Source: Heterocephalus glaber
Taxonomy: Eukaryota; Chordata; Mammalia; Rodentia; Bathyergidae
Assembly (NCBI RefSeq): GCF_000247695.1
Contig: NW_004624781.1
Span: 7,486,489 to 7,550,488 of the forward strand
Direction of reading: 5' to 3'
Length of the DNA stretch: 64,000 nucleotides
The notes below the pieces were generated by a model that was not told where the DNA came from, searched no databases, and saw only the letters and a list, made by a program, of their open reading frames with translations. Both the position numbers and the translations under genes were made by a program. Shown here one piece after another: positions 37,666 to 52,600 of the stretch (its first letter is position 1; every line of letters starts with the position of its first letter).

Positions 37666-40600
37666 GTATGTATAGTTTTGCTATACTTCTTATTTGTAAA
37701 ATCTTGTGTTGTTTCTGTGCATGACTTAGAGCTGTGCCTTAGTAATGTTTGGGAATGTGGTTTAGTGGTAGAGCACTTGCCTAACCTTCATGAAGCCCTG
37801 CATTCCATCCCAGCACTCAAAGTTACTGTACCAAGAATATGAAAATAAAGATTTTTACCAATATTCTGACTTCAGGTTACAGAACATAAAGTTCACCCCT
37901 TTCCTGTTGTCACATATAATCAACTTTTTGTGTTTGTGTATGTGGCTGTGCTGGGGATTGAACCCAGATACTGCTGAGCTACATCCCCAGCCTATATATC
38001 TATCTTTCTGTCTGTCTATCCGTCTATCCATCTATCCATCCATCCATCCATCCATCCATCCATCCATCCATCCTATCTATCCAGACAGGGTCTCACTAAA
38101 TTGTCCAGGCCTTCCGATCCCCCTGCCTCAGCCTCCTGAGTAGCCAGGATTAGAGGCGTGCACCACTAAGCCTGGTAGATAAGTTCCTCTTGATGGCCTC
38201 TGTCAGCAGTGTAATCACCAGACCCCAAATACCCAAACTTACCTAAATATTCTTACGAGTAGTTGTAGGAAGTAGTTTCGCTTATGTAATTTTTTCCAGC
38301 TGTCAGTCAGTTTGGTCCACAAGTCAGGCTCATAATTTTGTGGTGCTCAGTTTTAAATTATCAAACAGATACTGTACTGTGTTTTCTAGAGGAACTCTGA
38401 GAAAGTTGTAGAGATAAACACATTTAAGTATTTATGACTTCTGTTTAGAACCATCTTCTGTGTCGTTTTTCAGAACATATTATTTCAGAACATTCTATTT
38501 GTGGTTTTCTTCCAGCCTGGACTGTTGAAATAATTCCCTAAACTATTTTAGAGATGTGATGGTCTTATTTTACTACTACAGGATTGGGGTTTGTTGTTTT
38601 TTGCACTGTCAAAGGTCATATAAGAGCTTTTTGGGTTTTGTTGTTTTAAATTACAGTTATAACAAAATAAAAGATGAAAAGCAAAACTGTAAAGGGCAGA
38701 ATGCAAAGGTCAAAAACTTGAGCATGAGATATATCGTCACCATCTGTAACCCGAGGAAGTCCAAAGGGAAATCGTTTGGCCTCTCTGGACTTTGCCTTGC
38801 CCCATTTGTCTGCTCCCGGTGACAGAAGCGGCCCTGGTTGGTGTGCTGCTCCCCACCGAGTGGCCCCATGGAGTCCCCGGCACTGCTAGCTCGCAGCTCT
38901 CATAGCAGAGCACCCAGAGGCCTTGGTTTTTTTCAGTATAAAAGTGGATAAGTATTGGTTTGAATTGGCAGATGTTCATGTGGTGCATGGTCATCATAGC
39001 TGACCCATGCTGGCCACTGAACACCTGCTGAGCACCTGACTCGTCCGTGCGTGTCCTGCTCACCTTTTTCCCTCGAGGGTTCAGAACCGCAAGATCAGGA
39101 AGATTTCTAAGCCTTTTGTCTCCCTCCTCTGCCCCCCAAACTAGCTTTTCCTTGTGTCCACTCCCCAACCCACGTGGAATGGTTGAAGCGTTCCCCTGGG
39201 GCAGTGAGACATGCATCTCCCTCCTCCTACCCCGAAGCTTGGTTCTGATCAGGGTCCTGAGACATCTCCTGGGCCAGGGCTGTCTCTACCCAGCTTCTTT
39301 CTGGGCCTCCCCTGCCCTGCTGATCCAGCTAGTCCTGAGCCAGCGCCACAGAGACTGACTCTGACTCTGCAAATGCCCTCTTTGTACACACGCACGCACA
39401 CACACGCACACACATATGCACGCACACAGGCAGCCAGAACTGTGGGGAGAAATGAGATGCCATTTACAGAGTTTACTGTTTAATGGCAAACAAAGTAGAC
39501 TTTTCCTGTTATCAAGGTTGGACAGGAAAATTAAAAACCAAGAGAAGGAACAGCCCAAAGGAAGTTTATAAAGCAGTTCTGTGGAATCTGTTAGCACTAA
39601 GAAAGAACAGGAAACCAAACCAGTTGATTGTGCAAGCTAATCTGTGATCTCAGATTACCTTGTGTAAGGCAGCAGCAGTAAAGTTGTCAGTAAAATTGTG
39701 TAAACTAACAACATGAAAACCAGATCCATGAGGTGGTCCATTTTTTCTTGTAACTTTCTCTGCAGATTATCGTAGATGATGATGACAGTAAAATATGGTC
39801 GCTCTACGATGCGGGTCCCAGAAACATCAGGTGTCCTCTCATATTTCTGCCTCCTGTCAGTGGAACGGCGGATGTATTTTTCCGGCAGATTTTGGCTTTG
39901 ACTGGATGGGGTTACCGGGTTATAGCTGTAAGTATTGTTGCTTCAGTGATAAAATTCAGATTTGTGTTGTTTATGCATCTGTTTCTGAACAACTACAGTA
40001 ATGAACATATTTTCTGTTTTTTTGTTTTTGTTTTTTGGTTTTGGTGGCACTGGGACTGAACCCAGGCCTTCACACTGAGCTACATCCCCAGCCCTCTGTA
40101 TTTTAAATTTTAAGACACAATCTCACTAAGTTGCCAAGTTGCCCAGGCTGGGCTTGAACTCATGATCCTCCTGCCTCAGCCTCCCAGAGGGCTGTGATTA
40201 CAGGCCAGCATCACCATGCCTGGCTGTTTTCCTGTTTTAAAATGTGAGGCAAATCCTTTGCAGGTTTGTGCGCACAGACATGTGGGGATTCTGAGGGGAC
40301 AGAGCAGCCTCCTCTGTCCTCAGCTGTTACAGTCACCTCTCCTGACACACAGCTCCTAACTGCTGAGTGGCAGGAAGCATTTTGTCCTGTGTGTGGATGA
40401 GGATCCCAAGGCCCAGGTGCTTTTAGGGTTTACCGTGGGTCACACGGCCAGTAAGTGGAGGGAGGAAGCCAGCTCAGTCTTGGATTCCGTTTCCCTTACT
40501 TATTTCATCATACCAGTGCTTCCAGAAAGCTGAGCATGGACCATAAGACAAAGGCATCTGCTAACTCAGGTGACTCTAAAGCTTGCCCTTCATGTAAATC

Positions 40601-43600
40601 TTTAACATTTGAGGTCCTGTTCTTTAGTTAGCACCTATCCTTAGCATTTGGTTAAGAATTTTTTTCCTTTGTTTGCTTGTCATTATTTTATCTCTGAGTT
40701 TGGTCTCAGTCTAGTTTCCTGTTACTCAACTGCTTTCTCTGGGAGAGAGGCGTGTGCAGGGAAGGCACTGTTGGTTGTGACCCATTTTTCACAAGCCTGT
40801 GTGACAGCGCTATCAGCTTCCCAGGAAGGAGGGACCCTTCTTTAGCTTTGGAGCTTGTAGTGGCTCCAGGAGCTGGACAGTTAGCATGTCCCTTGTGCTC
40901 TCTGTCAGGGTTCTGCTGTTGTCACACAGGTTACCCTCTGTCTGAAGGAGAGGTTGGCGCTCTTTTCTTGGAGGGTAGCTGAAAATTCTGCCGGTCTTAG
41001 CACACACTGGGTTTGCACCAAACAAGTCCAAGTCCTCTTTCTGGTAGCCCTGCCCTTGAGAAAACAGTTATCACCTGAGCTGCTTGCTGGCTGCCCTGGT
41101 CCCTTCTCCAGCTTCACTTCTCTATCGAGTCCTCCAGCATGTGGCATCTCTGCAGCCTCGCCCCTGTGGGCCAGGTATCCATTGTCCTCCTCCACACACG
41201 GTGTTCTAGGAGGGCAGGTGTTATACCCTCGTCCCCCAGGGGATGATAATTCTTAGCCCGGAAGGTTCTTGATGAGGGCTTTCCCATCTCATTTGCTAGA
41301 TACTGACTCAAGAAAATAGTGTGACTTCACCCCGTCTCCAAGATTTGATTAAAATGCTCATCCCCATGAAGTTTTGAAACTTAGCTAGGTATTTGTTAGT
41401 ATCTAGCAGTGAAAATGCATGGATCTTTTTCATTTAAATTTTATTGCGAAGATTGAAGAATCACATGCATTTGTAGGAAATACAGGACACTCACCTTGGC
41501 AGCACATGTACTAAAGCTGGAATGATGCTGAGATTAGCACGGCTCCTGCACAAGGATGACATGGGAATTCATGAAGCATCCCAGCATTTAAAAACAAAAT
41601 TCCTTTTCCCATTACTGGTAGTCCTGAATGTTAGATTTTTTTCTTTCTGTGAGATCAAAAGGTGCCGTCATTATATGACTGCAAGTGGAAAAAGAGAAGA
41701 CAGAACTCAGGTATTGACGGTTTTTGTACGTTCTTTTGTAAATTTTTATTGCTTTTTTTTTTTTTTTTTTTTGGTACCAGGGATCAAACTCAGGACCTTG
41801 CACTTGCAAGGCAGGTGGCAGAACCACTGAGCTAAATCCCCGGCCCCTCTTTTGTAAATTTTTAATATAAATGTGGAGATATAAAGCAGATCAGAATGTT
41901 TCAATGAACAAGTTTCAGCAGTTCTACTTCATAACAGTTGTAAATTATTTTTCTGGACAATGGTAGTTTTTGGATTTAAAAAACTAATTTCATGCAGCAA
42001 CTAAATGGTATTTGTAGCATTTATGTTATATGGTAGATTTCAACTGCCCCTTATACTTTTCTAAGTGAGTTGCACTGCGTGCAAGTACATGTTTTTCATG
42101 TGGTCTGTCTTCGGTGTTCCTGTAAGTTTGCTAGTAAAATACATCAGACCACAGAGAAACAAACAAAAGGGGTTGGGAGTGTAGCTGAGTGCTAGCGCAC
42201 TTGCCTAGCGTGTGTGAGGCCCTAGGTTCAGTTCCCAGCAACACACACACAGCAGAGAAATAATCCTTTTGCAATCTGCTTAGTTTTTGCTAATAACATT
42301 TTGCAGAATAATAGTGCAATATCAAAACTAGAATGTTGATGTTAACACAATCTATCAGGCTTATTCAAATTTCCCCCATTTATTTGGGCTCATTTGTGTG
42401 TGCACATGTGTGTGTGGCACACATGCACACTAAGTTTTATACAACCTTATCACCTGTGTTTTACATGGATTCTTTTTTTTTTTTGGTGGGTGCTGGAGAT
42501 TGAACCAAGGGCCCTGGACTTGCTGAGCACACACTCTACCACTGAGCTGTATCCTCAGCTTGGGATGCATATTTTTAAATTAAACCCTTCATGAAAGTAT
42601 CCCCTTTTGCTGAGCATGGTGCCACATGCCTGTAATTCCAGCTACTTGGGAGGCTGAGGCAGATGAATTGCAAGTTCGAGCCCACCCTGGCCAACTTAAT
42701 GAGACCCTGTCTCAAAATAAAATTAAAAAGAAAAGAAATGAAAAAAGGGCTGGGAATATAGCTTAGTGGCTCTGGCTTCAATCCCCAGGATTCTAAAAAA
42801 AAAGCAGGGAAAAAATCCCCTTTCTTTTAGTCTATCATCTGACTCAAATACTCTGCTAGGAAGGCTCTGTTCTCCATCCTTTCTCAAAATGGTAGAAATC
42901 TTATCCACAAATAGAATTTTAACAATAAAAGTAATGTATTACATCAAATTCAAAATTACCCGTAATTCCCGTGCAGTGTCTATTCTAGTGATTTTTCAGT
43001 GACAAATCTTAAGAGCTTACACAATGATCCTGTCGATAGATTTTTTGTGTGTATGAAGAGGGGAATTCTGAGGGCAAGCCCAAGTCCCCTGGAAATGAGT
43101 TTGAGTTGTACTTTTTCCTTGTCTTTGCCAGCATTAATGAGCAGGCTCCTTATGGTCAATATCATACTCTTTATTTAGTTGTTGTTCACAAATGAAAGTA
43201 CAAAAATCAGATAAAATGACTAAGCCCATTAAAAGAAGAACAATTTTATTGAACACCTCCTTAAAAAGGGAGGAAGTTGTCAGGACAGATTTTATTTCCA
43301 GTTCTCTTGAGCTCTTTGCGTATCATGTTCTCAATTCAGAATGAAATTGGCTTTAAAGGAGAACAACATTTCTTTATTGCCCTACTCACCCTTGAACCTC
43401 AGACTTCCTCAGCTATTTGGAAAGGAAATTGATGTGAAATGAAATTGTTATTCACATAGTATAGCTAGAGTGTTTTTACTTTTTAGCCTTTTCAAATTTT
43501 TGCCTGTTGGATAAAATATGAAGTTTAGAAGATGAGAGCTCATTTTCACATATTTTGAATAAGAAACAAAACTTGAGCAAATGAGAAGTTGTTATATGAA

Positions 43601-46600
43601 TCCTAAATTTTTCAGGTATGAGTTGCATTTGTGCTTTTACAGTTTGAAAAATAAATTTTAAAATTACTATTTCAGTTGCAGTATCCAGTTTATTGGGACC
43701 ACCTTGAATTCTGTGATGGATTCAGAAAACTTCTAGATCATTTACAACTGGATAAAGTGAGTACCCTGAAACTAATTACTCATATATGATTGTAATGTAA
43801 CATTGATCTTGTAAAGCCCGATGCTTTTTATTTTTTTAAATATTTTTATATAATTCACCTGCCATACAGTTTGTCCTTTTAAAGTGTACAATTTATTGTT
43901 CTTTAATAAATTCCTAGGTATGTGCAATTTTTAGACCATCTTTTCACCCCTAACAGAAACCTCAGATTGGGCCCAGTGGTAGAGTGCTTGCCTAAATGCA
44001 CAAGGGTTCAGTCCCCAGCATTGCCAAAAAGAAACCCAGGTTTATTTATTAGCAATTTTTCTCCATCATTAGCTCTGCAGCCTAACCTACTTTCTGTGTC
44101 TCTGAATTTGTCCTTTCTGGATATTTTACATAACTCTAGTCATCAACCGTGGTCCTGTGTAACTGGCTTTTTTCACTTAGCATAATGTGTCTGAGGTTCT
44201 TTCATATCACAGCCTGACTCAGTACAGGTTATACCTTATCTGAAGTGCTTGAGATCAGAAGTGTTTCAGATTTTGGAATATTTGCTAGACCTCCCCAAAC
44301 TCAAAATTCAAACTGCTTCAAAATCTGAAATGTTTCGAGTGTCATGTCTTCAAAGAGTTTTAGGTTTCGAGGTATTTCAGATTTTCATTTTCTAGATGTT
44401 CAACCTGTATTTCATTCCCCTTTATGGCTATATATATATTTTATTATATATATCCACATATCATATTTGCTTATCCATTCATCAGTGTATGCATATATCA
44501 TTTGTTTCTACATTTTGGCTATCATGAATAATCCTGCTATCAGTATTTATAACATGTCTTCAGTTTTCTTAGGTACGATCCTAGGAGTGGAATTACGGAG
44601 TCTTAATTTTTTAAAATTTGTTTTCTTTTTTTGGCATGAGGTATGGAACCCAAGGTCTTACTCATGCTAGACAAGTGCTCTGCACTGTGCTATACCCCAA
44701 GCCTCGCAGTTTTCCCGAACTAATTGGTTTCATTTTCTAATGCAACTTGTGAATGAGTTTTTGACTTATCTAATATGGATTTATAGTTGTACTATTAATG
44801 GGGTGTATAAATTGTACTTAAATATAATGTTTCTTAATTTCTAAGTGCTGTAGATATTTCAGTCTGTTACCCAACACACTGTGGTTAGTGATAACTGAAG
44901 CAGTTTACAAAAATAACACTCATGATCAGGATTGATATGTGTTTCAGGATCTGCCTTATGTTTGTTTATAATTAGGTCCATCTGTTTGGGGCTTCTTTGG
45001 GAGGCTTTTTAGCCCAGAAATTTGCTGAATACACTCACAAATCTCCTAGAGTCCATTCCCTCATTCTCTGCAATTCCTTCAGTGACACCTCCATCTTCAA
45101 CCAGACTTGGACTGCGAACAGGTAAGGACAGGGCATTAAGCAAAAAAATGCATGGTTTTTTTGTTTAGTGGAATTTAAAAAATGTTAGCCTTAGGGTATT
45201 TTGACCTTTGTGGGTGTGGGAAAGATCATAACTTGCATCTGTCTTCTGCAGCTTTCCTGGCTATTAAAATTCGAACAATTGCCTTTGCAAAACAAAGGAT
45301 ACAAGTGAACTCTAAATCCAACTATTTCTGTATTCTAAATTATTAATATATATCTGTACAGTTTTAGTTTTTCTTCAGTGCATCCATGTAGCTGATACTG
45401 CATTTTGCTGGCCCCATGCATTTTATGTGAACAGTTTTATGTGTTGAATAATAGTTTTATTAGGTGTTTGGCTTTTCCCAATGTTTCATCACATTCTGCT
45501 ACAAATCTCTGTACAAATTACTGTTTTCCTTCTCTTTCTGGGTTGTTTCCCAAATGGAAAGACTAAAGCATATAATCCATCAGCAAATGTCTATAGATCA
45601 TGACAATTGATGTCAGGCTCTTTAGAAAAATGGAAATGGTAGAGATGCATTAGGGGTAGTCAATGGCATCTGTTTTCTGGGAGCCATGTCTTCGTTGATC
45701 ATAACATTTTAATTAGTTTGATAGGCACTAAATGTCTTAAAGCTGGCTTACAATGTGCTGCTTTCATTGCCAGCAAGGTGAGGCTTTATCCTACAAAAAA
45801 GCCTGTTACCAAGCCTGGATTTTCTTGCTACTTGAAAAGGGTCCATTGAATTGAGGATAAGTTGTTAGGGTAAGGCCGGACATTTATTCAGGAAGCCAGC
45901 AAGACCAAGAATGGTGGACTTGTGTACAAAGGTTTTAAGCTCTTTTTATTTTTAGGAGGAAATGATTAAGGAACTGTAATAGCTGCTGATGTAATTTGCA
46001 CAGCCAATTTCAATGAGTAACATGGGTTGCATGCTTGGGGAGGCACAGGCCGTTCCAGCTAAGGATAATTCTAAGCACAGCCACAATTTTCCCCACTGTC
46101 AGTATTCTATCCCTCAGTCTTGTATAACAAGGGGAGGTGAGTGCTCTGTCTGGCAGGTGGAGGAGGGATGTGCACAGGATGAAACTGTCTCAGCTGGAGA
46201 TGTGGATCTGTTGGGTGGATGCTTGTTATTGCCTTAGTTCTGACGCTTCTCAGGTGTGAGAAGGTACAGTTTGCTATTCCTTCCCAATAAAATTGGCCCT
46301 TCCTCATATACTAATTCTAGGCCAGGTTAAATGGCACACCTAAATCCCTTTATGGGGGTACAGCTTAGGATTGAAATGGGCTCCCATTTGGGATGGCGCA
46401 TCTGTTTCCTGTGGGGATTGTCCCTATTTCCGGTAGCTGTGCCTCTTTATTAGAGCCTCTCTATAAACTTTCTGGGTAGGACCTCAAAGGAGGTTGTCTC
46501 TGAGCATTTGTTCACACCCCCTTAAATAGTAAGGGCATATTGAGAAGAGGCCATCTTCATTGAAACAGGAAAGTTTTTTTCCCCAAGACCAGCATCCCTG

Positions 46601-49600
46601 GTCAGACCTGAGAGGTTTTGTCAAGTCATCAAGAGGGTTACCTCCCCATCGGGGGCCGGGGTGGTTATGAACATTACCAGCTTATATTGCTGAGATTTCA
46701 CTTTCTCTTAAGTACTTGAGGTTTTCTATTGGGGCACCAGTCCAGGAATCTGACCACCTCATTGTGAATGTGACTTCAGTCACATGTGGTGGGTTTATAG
46801 TGGCTCTGCAGCCAGTCTGACAGAAGAGGGAGTTCTTAGAACTTCAGATGGATGGTATGGTCTTTGTTCCTTCCAGGTTTTTAGAAGGACTCAGTCACCA
46901 GGTTGGAATAGACAGGTGTCATGTGGATCTGTTGGAAGCGAATGCATAGACAGAAGTTAATATCGTCCCCAATGATTTCACATATGGAGTTCCCACCTCA
47001 CCCTGTGATAACCCAGCACACTCCCTCCTCTGAGGACAGAGATCTGAAATGGGCTACCACATAGTATTTTAGAAGGACTTGATTTGCGGCAGTTTAAGTT
47101 GATTTCTTTTTGTTTTTGGTACCGGGGATCAAACTCAGGTCCTTGTGCTTGTGCAGCAGGTGGCGAAACCACTGAGCTAAATACCTGGCCCTTAAGTTGA
47201 TTTCTTGGTGGATTTTTGCAGTCGCTTTCCTTAAAGTGGTTCATCTTTTGTCTTTCCTGTCACCTGAAGCCTCCAGAAAAAGTATAATTTCCAAGTAATA
47301 TGCAATATTTTAGATACCTGTTGGATGACAGCTGAGACAAAGATCCATTGTCACTTTGGATTGTGTTAGGAAAACTACATCTTGAAATAGGCCCCTTCCA
47401 GGATCTCTTATATTCAGATGCTTTTTCAGTGCAAGTCAGGTGGGCTTCTGCCCACCTAGAAAAGGTGTCTACAAAACTTACAGATACCTGTCATTTTCCA
47501 GGGCTCTGTGCCCTTTCAGCAAAACCATTCCCTGCCAGCTTTTAGTTGGGCTGTTCCTAAAAAGTCAAGTCCCATCCATGCAGGCCTGATGGTAGTGCCT
47601 CCCTTTGGATTATTTTTGGCACAAAACAGGCAGTTCTGAGTAACATATTGAACAATTCTTTGTAAATTGGGATTCATTGATGGTGGCATTTCTCCCAAAG
47701 TGACTGTGGTGGTTGTTTCGTCACAGGCTCAAGAAGTGCATCTGGGACCAGAGTTATTCCCCAAGCACTGCATTTCACCAGGCACTGCTGGGTCAAAAGC
47801 AAAGCCCCAGGCCTTAACCCTTTGAAATAAGTCCATTTGGGGAGCCAGAAATCCTGTTAGAGCTGTGATGTCACCATTCTCAGCATAAGGCTGCTTCCCA
47901 GTGTAAATAGTTCCAGTTCTAGTCTGGGGAAAGGCTAATCAGAGAAATCTAGCCAGCCAGCTGTAATATACCAGTTCAGTAATCTGCATGCCCTTGTGTT
48001 GTGGGTAGGGAGTTGAGCAAAGTGGCCAGTTGGGATTGTCCAGCAGGATGGTATTTTCCATCTTCCTGCCGTGAGCCAGGACCTTTGTGTTCTAAGGAGA
48101 GGACATGGTGGGACACATACACAGGCAAAGTGTCAAGGAGAATTTTTCTGCCTCCTGAGGAATGTCATAAGTGGCTGCAACTGCTTGCAAGCAGGGAGGC
48201 CATCCCTTAGCCATGTGGTCTAGTTCCGGGAAAATGTGCCTCCGGATGCAGCACCTTTGCTAAGAAGGGCTTAGTTAAAACTCCAAGCCGTGGCCCTTGT
48301 TTTTTATGAACACAGGAAGAATGGCTTTTGCAAGTCAGGAAGCTGTCAAAGGCCTTTTGACATTCCTTAGTCCATTCTAGAGGCTCAAGATCATGTCCCC
48401 TAAGGGCCTCATGGAGTGGTTTTACTCTAAACCCATGATTAGTAATCCAAATTCTGCAAAAACCAACCATTCCCAAAAGGCCTCTCAGTTGCTTCCAATC
48501 AGGTTTATGATCTGGTAAAAGGTCTTTTTTTTTTGCCCCTGGGACAGAGCAGGTCCCAAATAACTGATGTGTGGCTTACAGGTTTGTGCCTTTTTCTTAA
48601 ACAACTTTGTATACACATCCTGATACATAATTGGGTCTTCATGTTGGCAAGGCACTTGTCACTGTGCCATATGTTATAACAGGAATCCCTGACCTGACTA
48701 GGGAGACCTCAAGTTTTAACCAGCATTTCCCCAAACATGGTAACCTCAAGTGTTTAGCTAGAATTTCCCTGAACAAAGTGGGGAAATTCTTAAAAGTCTA
48801 GGAGGCAGTATAGTCCAGCAGTATTGTCAGGCAGACTGAGTGTCTGGGTCCTACCACTCCATTGCAAATAGTTCTTGGGATTTGTTTTCTACCAGAATTG
48901 TGAGAAAAGCATCGCTGAGGTCCAGAAGTGAAAACTCACTGTATCCTCCTGGGATAGTTGTCATCAGAATGTATGGGTGTGTGATGTCGCTACTGGGCTT
49001 TGGGGTGCCGGAGTCTCCTCCTAGAGGTCATTTCTAGGTCCTTTCTGTCCTGGGCAAAGAATTGAACAAGTTAAGCACAAATGGTAATAAGGTTTTGCAT
49101 TTATTAAAGATAGGAAAAAACAGGTTCTGAAGAGGAAGTTTGGGTCAAGTAAATGTAGGGGGGAGAAAGTTCACCCTACAGCATGAGGGTGGGCTATCAT
49201 GAAGGGACACAGTAGTGAAAGCTCAATGGCAGCTGTTCCTTCTTAATATCACCCATTCATATCGCTCACTGGCCTCACATCTAGGTCACCCTGTCAAAAA
49301 ACCTGCTCAAATTCTTTTTCTTCAGATTCTTGCAAGATGTCCAAGTGCAGAGGTTTGGGATGTGTTGTGTGCATGTGTCCTAGAATTTTGTAATTAACAG
49401 GTCATGCTTATTTTCCAGCTAGTTTTAGCCATGCCCTAACCTCTTGTCTCATTTCCCCCTAAGAGACACATATCCCCATAACTTTTTACAGGGTGCTGAG
49501 GGAGTGGAAGGGTCTATCTTCATATAGCTACGTCCTGCTGGAAGGAGCTTTAAGCTGTACCTACTGGGGATTATGTACTCTCCAACTACATTGGGGTGTT

Positions 49601-52600
49601 ATGGCTCACTGGCTGGGTTGAAAGTTTAAAAAGTTAGAAAACAATGAGAAAAGAGTGACTGTTGAGCTGTTTGATGGGAGAGAGAAAGTAACTTGACTAT
49701 TAGGTTGGGGGTGTAGAACCCAAATATGAGGAACAGGTCAGAGTTCCATACTTCCTATGTAGGAGAAAGTATAGCAAAGAGGGATGTCATATACCTTAGT
49801 AAGTTTCCATTTACCTGTCTGTACTCAGAGTAGTACTGAAGTCATGTATTTTGAAGAGAAATCTCAGGTCTTCAGAGGTTCACAGGAGTAGTCTTTTCCT
49901 TTTATGTGGTCTTTTTTTAAAGTGGGGCTGGCTTTATCCTAGGAAAGGTGAATCCAGGTGTCTGTCTCTGCCACCATTAGTGCAGAGGTTGTGGCAAGGA
50001 TCACTGAAAAGGGGCCCTTCCATTTTGGTTTTTATTCTTCTGTGGGAATCCCTTCTCTCCAAATTTTAATGAGCACTTGGTCTCCAGGGTAGACACTAGG
50101 GGGTCCCCCTGGACTAGAAGCTGGCAGGATTCTATTCCCGTACAGTTGGATAGCCTGTTACATTTGGCCTAGATTAATAAGATATTGTAAGAATCTCATG
50201 ATCTCTGAATCTACTACCATATGAGAAGATAGAAAAGGCCCTGCATACAACATCTCAAGTGGATTCATATTTAGCCAAGTTTTGGGAGTGTTTCAAACTC
50301 TCATGAGGGATACTGTCAGTAATTGGACCTCATACTCAGGCATCTCTTGGCACAGGTTTTCCAGAGCTCACTTTAGGGTCTGGTTGTCTCTCTTGACATT
50401 TCTAGAAGACAGAGGTCTCCATGGAGAATAGAGATGGTACTTTGACTTATTTGAGAGGTAAAAGAAGGACCCTTGTCACTCTGAGGGGACTGGGGTAGTC
50501 TCTACTGGGGAATGATTTGAGGAGCAACCTTGACTACCTCTGTAGCCTTTCTGAATTGGTAGGGAAGTCTTCATTCCAGCCTGTAAAGTTGCCAATTAGG
50601 GACAGTATCTGTTAAATCCCCCATATGGTGGATGTGAGTAAAGTCTAACTGCCATTCTTCCCCACATTACATCCCTCTCCCCTGTACAGGTTCTAACAAA
50701 GGAGGTGGTTTGGGCTTGCCAGGGTTATTGTAGGCATAGATTGGGCAAACTTTGCAGACCTGTTGGGTGGTTGTTGCTAGTCCTAGTTCTATAAAAATTC
50801 GAGTGACCATTTCTCATGTAGCTTCTCTTCTCGTATGGAAAGAATCGTGAAGGGTTTTTACAGCCTTCCACTGTGTCCCTTCTGGAAGGCCAATTTGTTT
50901 TCTAAATACCCTAATCCTTTTTAATTCTCCCTTGTCCTAAGGCCTATTTATCTTCCAGGTGAGTATAAACTAGTTTTTGTTTTTTTGTTTTTGTTCTTTG
51001 TTTTTGGTACCAGCGATCGAACTCGGGTCCTTGCACTTGTGCAGCAGGCAGCAGAACTACTGAGCTTAATCCCTGGTCCCTATAAACTGGTTTTAATGGT
51101 TCCTAAAGGAACCAGGAATAAGGCTAGGGCCTTGAGAGGTTGTAATGCTGCCCTTTTTGCTTTCCTATGAGCCTTTTTGATTTCCCAAAGAGACTTTAGA
51201 CATGTCTCTTTGGTGTTCCTTACAATGCATAACAGCAACCTGCTTGGGAAGATAGAATGCTTCTAGGAGTTGTAGAATTTCTTGTTCTTTCTTTGTAGAT
51301 GATTGCTTATTAGTTAGCAAGTCACTTTCTTTGCATATTTCTGCATGTGCATGTAGCACCAGAAATGCATATTTGGAGTCTGTATAGATATTTAACCTTT
51401 TGCCTTTTCCTAATACAGTGGACCCTTGACTTATAAACTCAATTTGTTTGTGAGGACTGGTTGTAACTCAAGTTGGTTATAACTCAAGACTATTTTTCCC
51501 CATAAGAAATACAGTAAACTCTTGACTTATGAACTAAATTTGTTTGCATGGGCTGGTTGTAACTCAAGTTGTTTTTAAGTCAAAACTGTTTCTCCCATAC
51601 AAAATAATGGAAATACCCAAAATGCATTCCAAACTTTCCAAAGCACCCCTTAACTAACCTTTTCACATTAAAAAAAAAAGGGTTGCATAATGTGTGTAAT
51701 CTACCAGAAGCACCAATAATTTTCCTAGTGTTCTGGTTGTGACCCAAGTTGTTTGTATGTCAGGCTGGTCATAACTCAAGGGCCCACTGTATCAATGCCT
51801 GAGTAAGAGCTACAAGCTTTGTCTTTTGACCAAGGTTTCTGGGGAAAGGGGTTTGGCTTCATTGATGTATTGTGAGCTGATAACTGCATAGCCTGCCTTT
51901 TTTTTTTTTTTTTTTTTGGTACCAGGGATTGAACTCAGGTCCTTGCGCTTGTGCAGCAGACGGTGAAACCACTGAGCTAAATCCCTGGCCCCTGCCTTTT
52001 GATATCCTTCTCAGACAAAGCTACTTCCATCTGTGAACCATACCTCCTCAGGGTCTTGGAGGGGCACATCTCTGACATTCTGTCTGCTTGCATAGGTCTG
52101 GGAGATCACTTTTTCATAAGAGTGGCTAACTTCTTGGCCTGTAGGAATTAAAGAGGTAGGATTAACAATAGTGCAAGTTTTTATGATAACCTCAGGAGTG
52201 TCTAAGAGCATAGCCTGATATTTGGTAAGCCTTTCCCCTGTTAAGCACAAGTTACCTTTCATCTCAAGAATAGCCCTGACCTGGTGGGTAGTCAGGACTT
52301 TTTTTTTTTTTTTTGGTACCAGGGATCGAACTCAGGACCTTGTGCTTGTGAGGCAGGCACAGTGCCACTGAGCTAAGTGGCCAGGACTTCTAATTTTTGT
52401 CCCAAAGTTAGTTTCATAGCTTCTTCTGTTAGCATAGTTGTAGCTGCCCCTGCCCTCCGGCAGGATGGCCATCCAGTGGCCACTCTAACTTTTTTGAAAA
52501 GTATGCTAAACCTAACGCAAGGGGAGAAAAAAAAAACCAAACAAACCCTTCTCGGCCATAGATTTTAGAGAGAAACAAAAAAAAAACCCCTGACTTAATC

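Larger units (their letters stand above)
51165..52500 (-). pseudogene. Inner provirus, RNase H remnant (with start of integrase)
   Basis: The - strand has an open stretch 52262-52011 with [14 protein letters not shown] and, near its end, the RNase H block [10 protein letters not shown] second stretch at 51359-51165 has the RNase H end ([11 protein letters not shown]). A DNA transposon and two IDs separate and follow these. Confidence 0.8.

Noticed and set aside
38025..38073. CRISPR-like array
   Set aside because: Simple (CCAT)n microsatellite without spacers, in a mammalian intron.
38737..39216. 159-codon - strand frame in SPG21 intron 2
   Set aside because: No recognisable domain, no conservation cue, no splice or promoter context.
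41486..41593. Functional U6 snRNA gene
   Set aside because: Many substitutions, a deletion and an A-rich tail instead of a T terminator; no U6 promoter elements noticed upstream.
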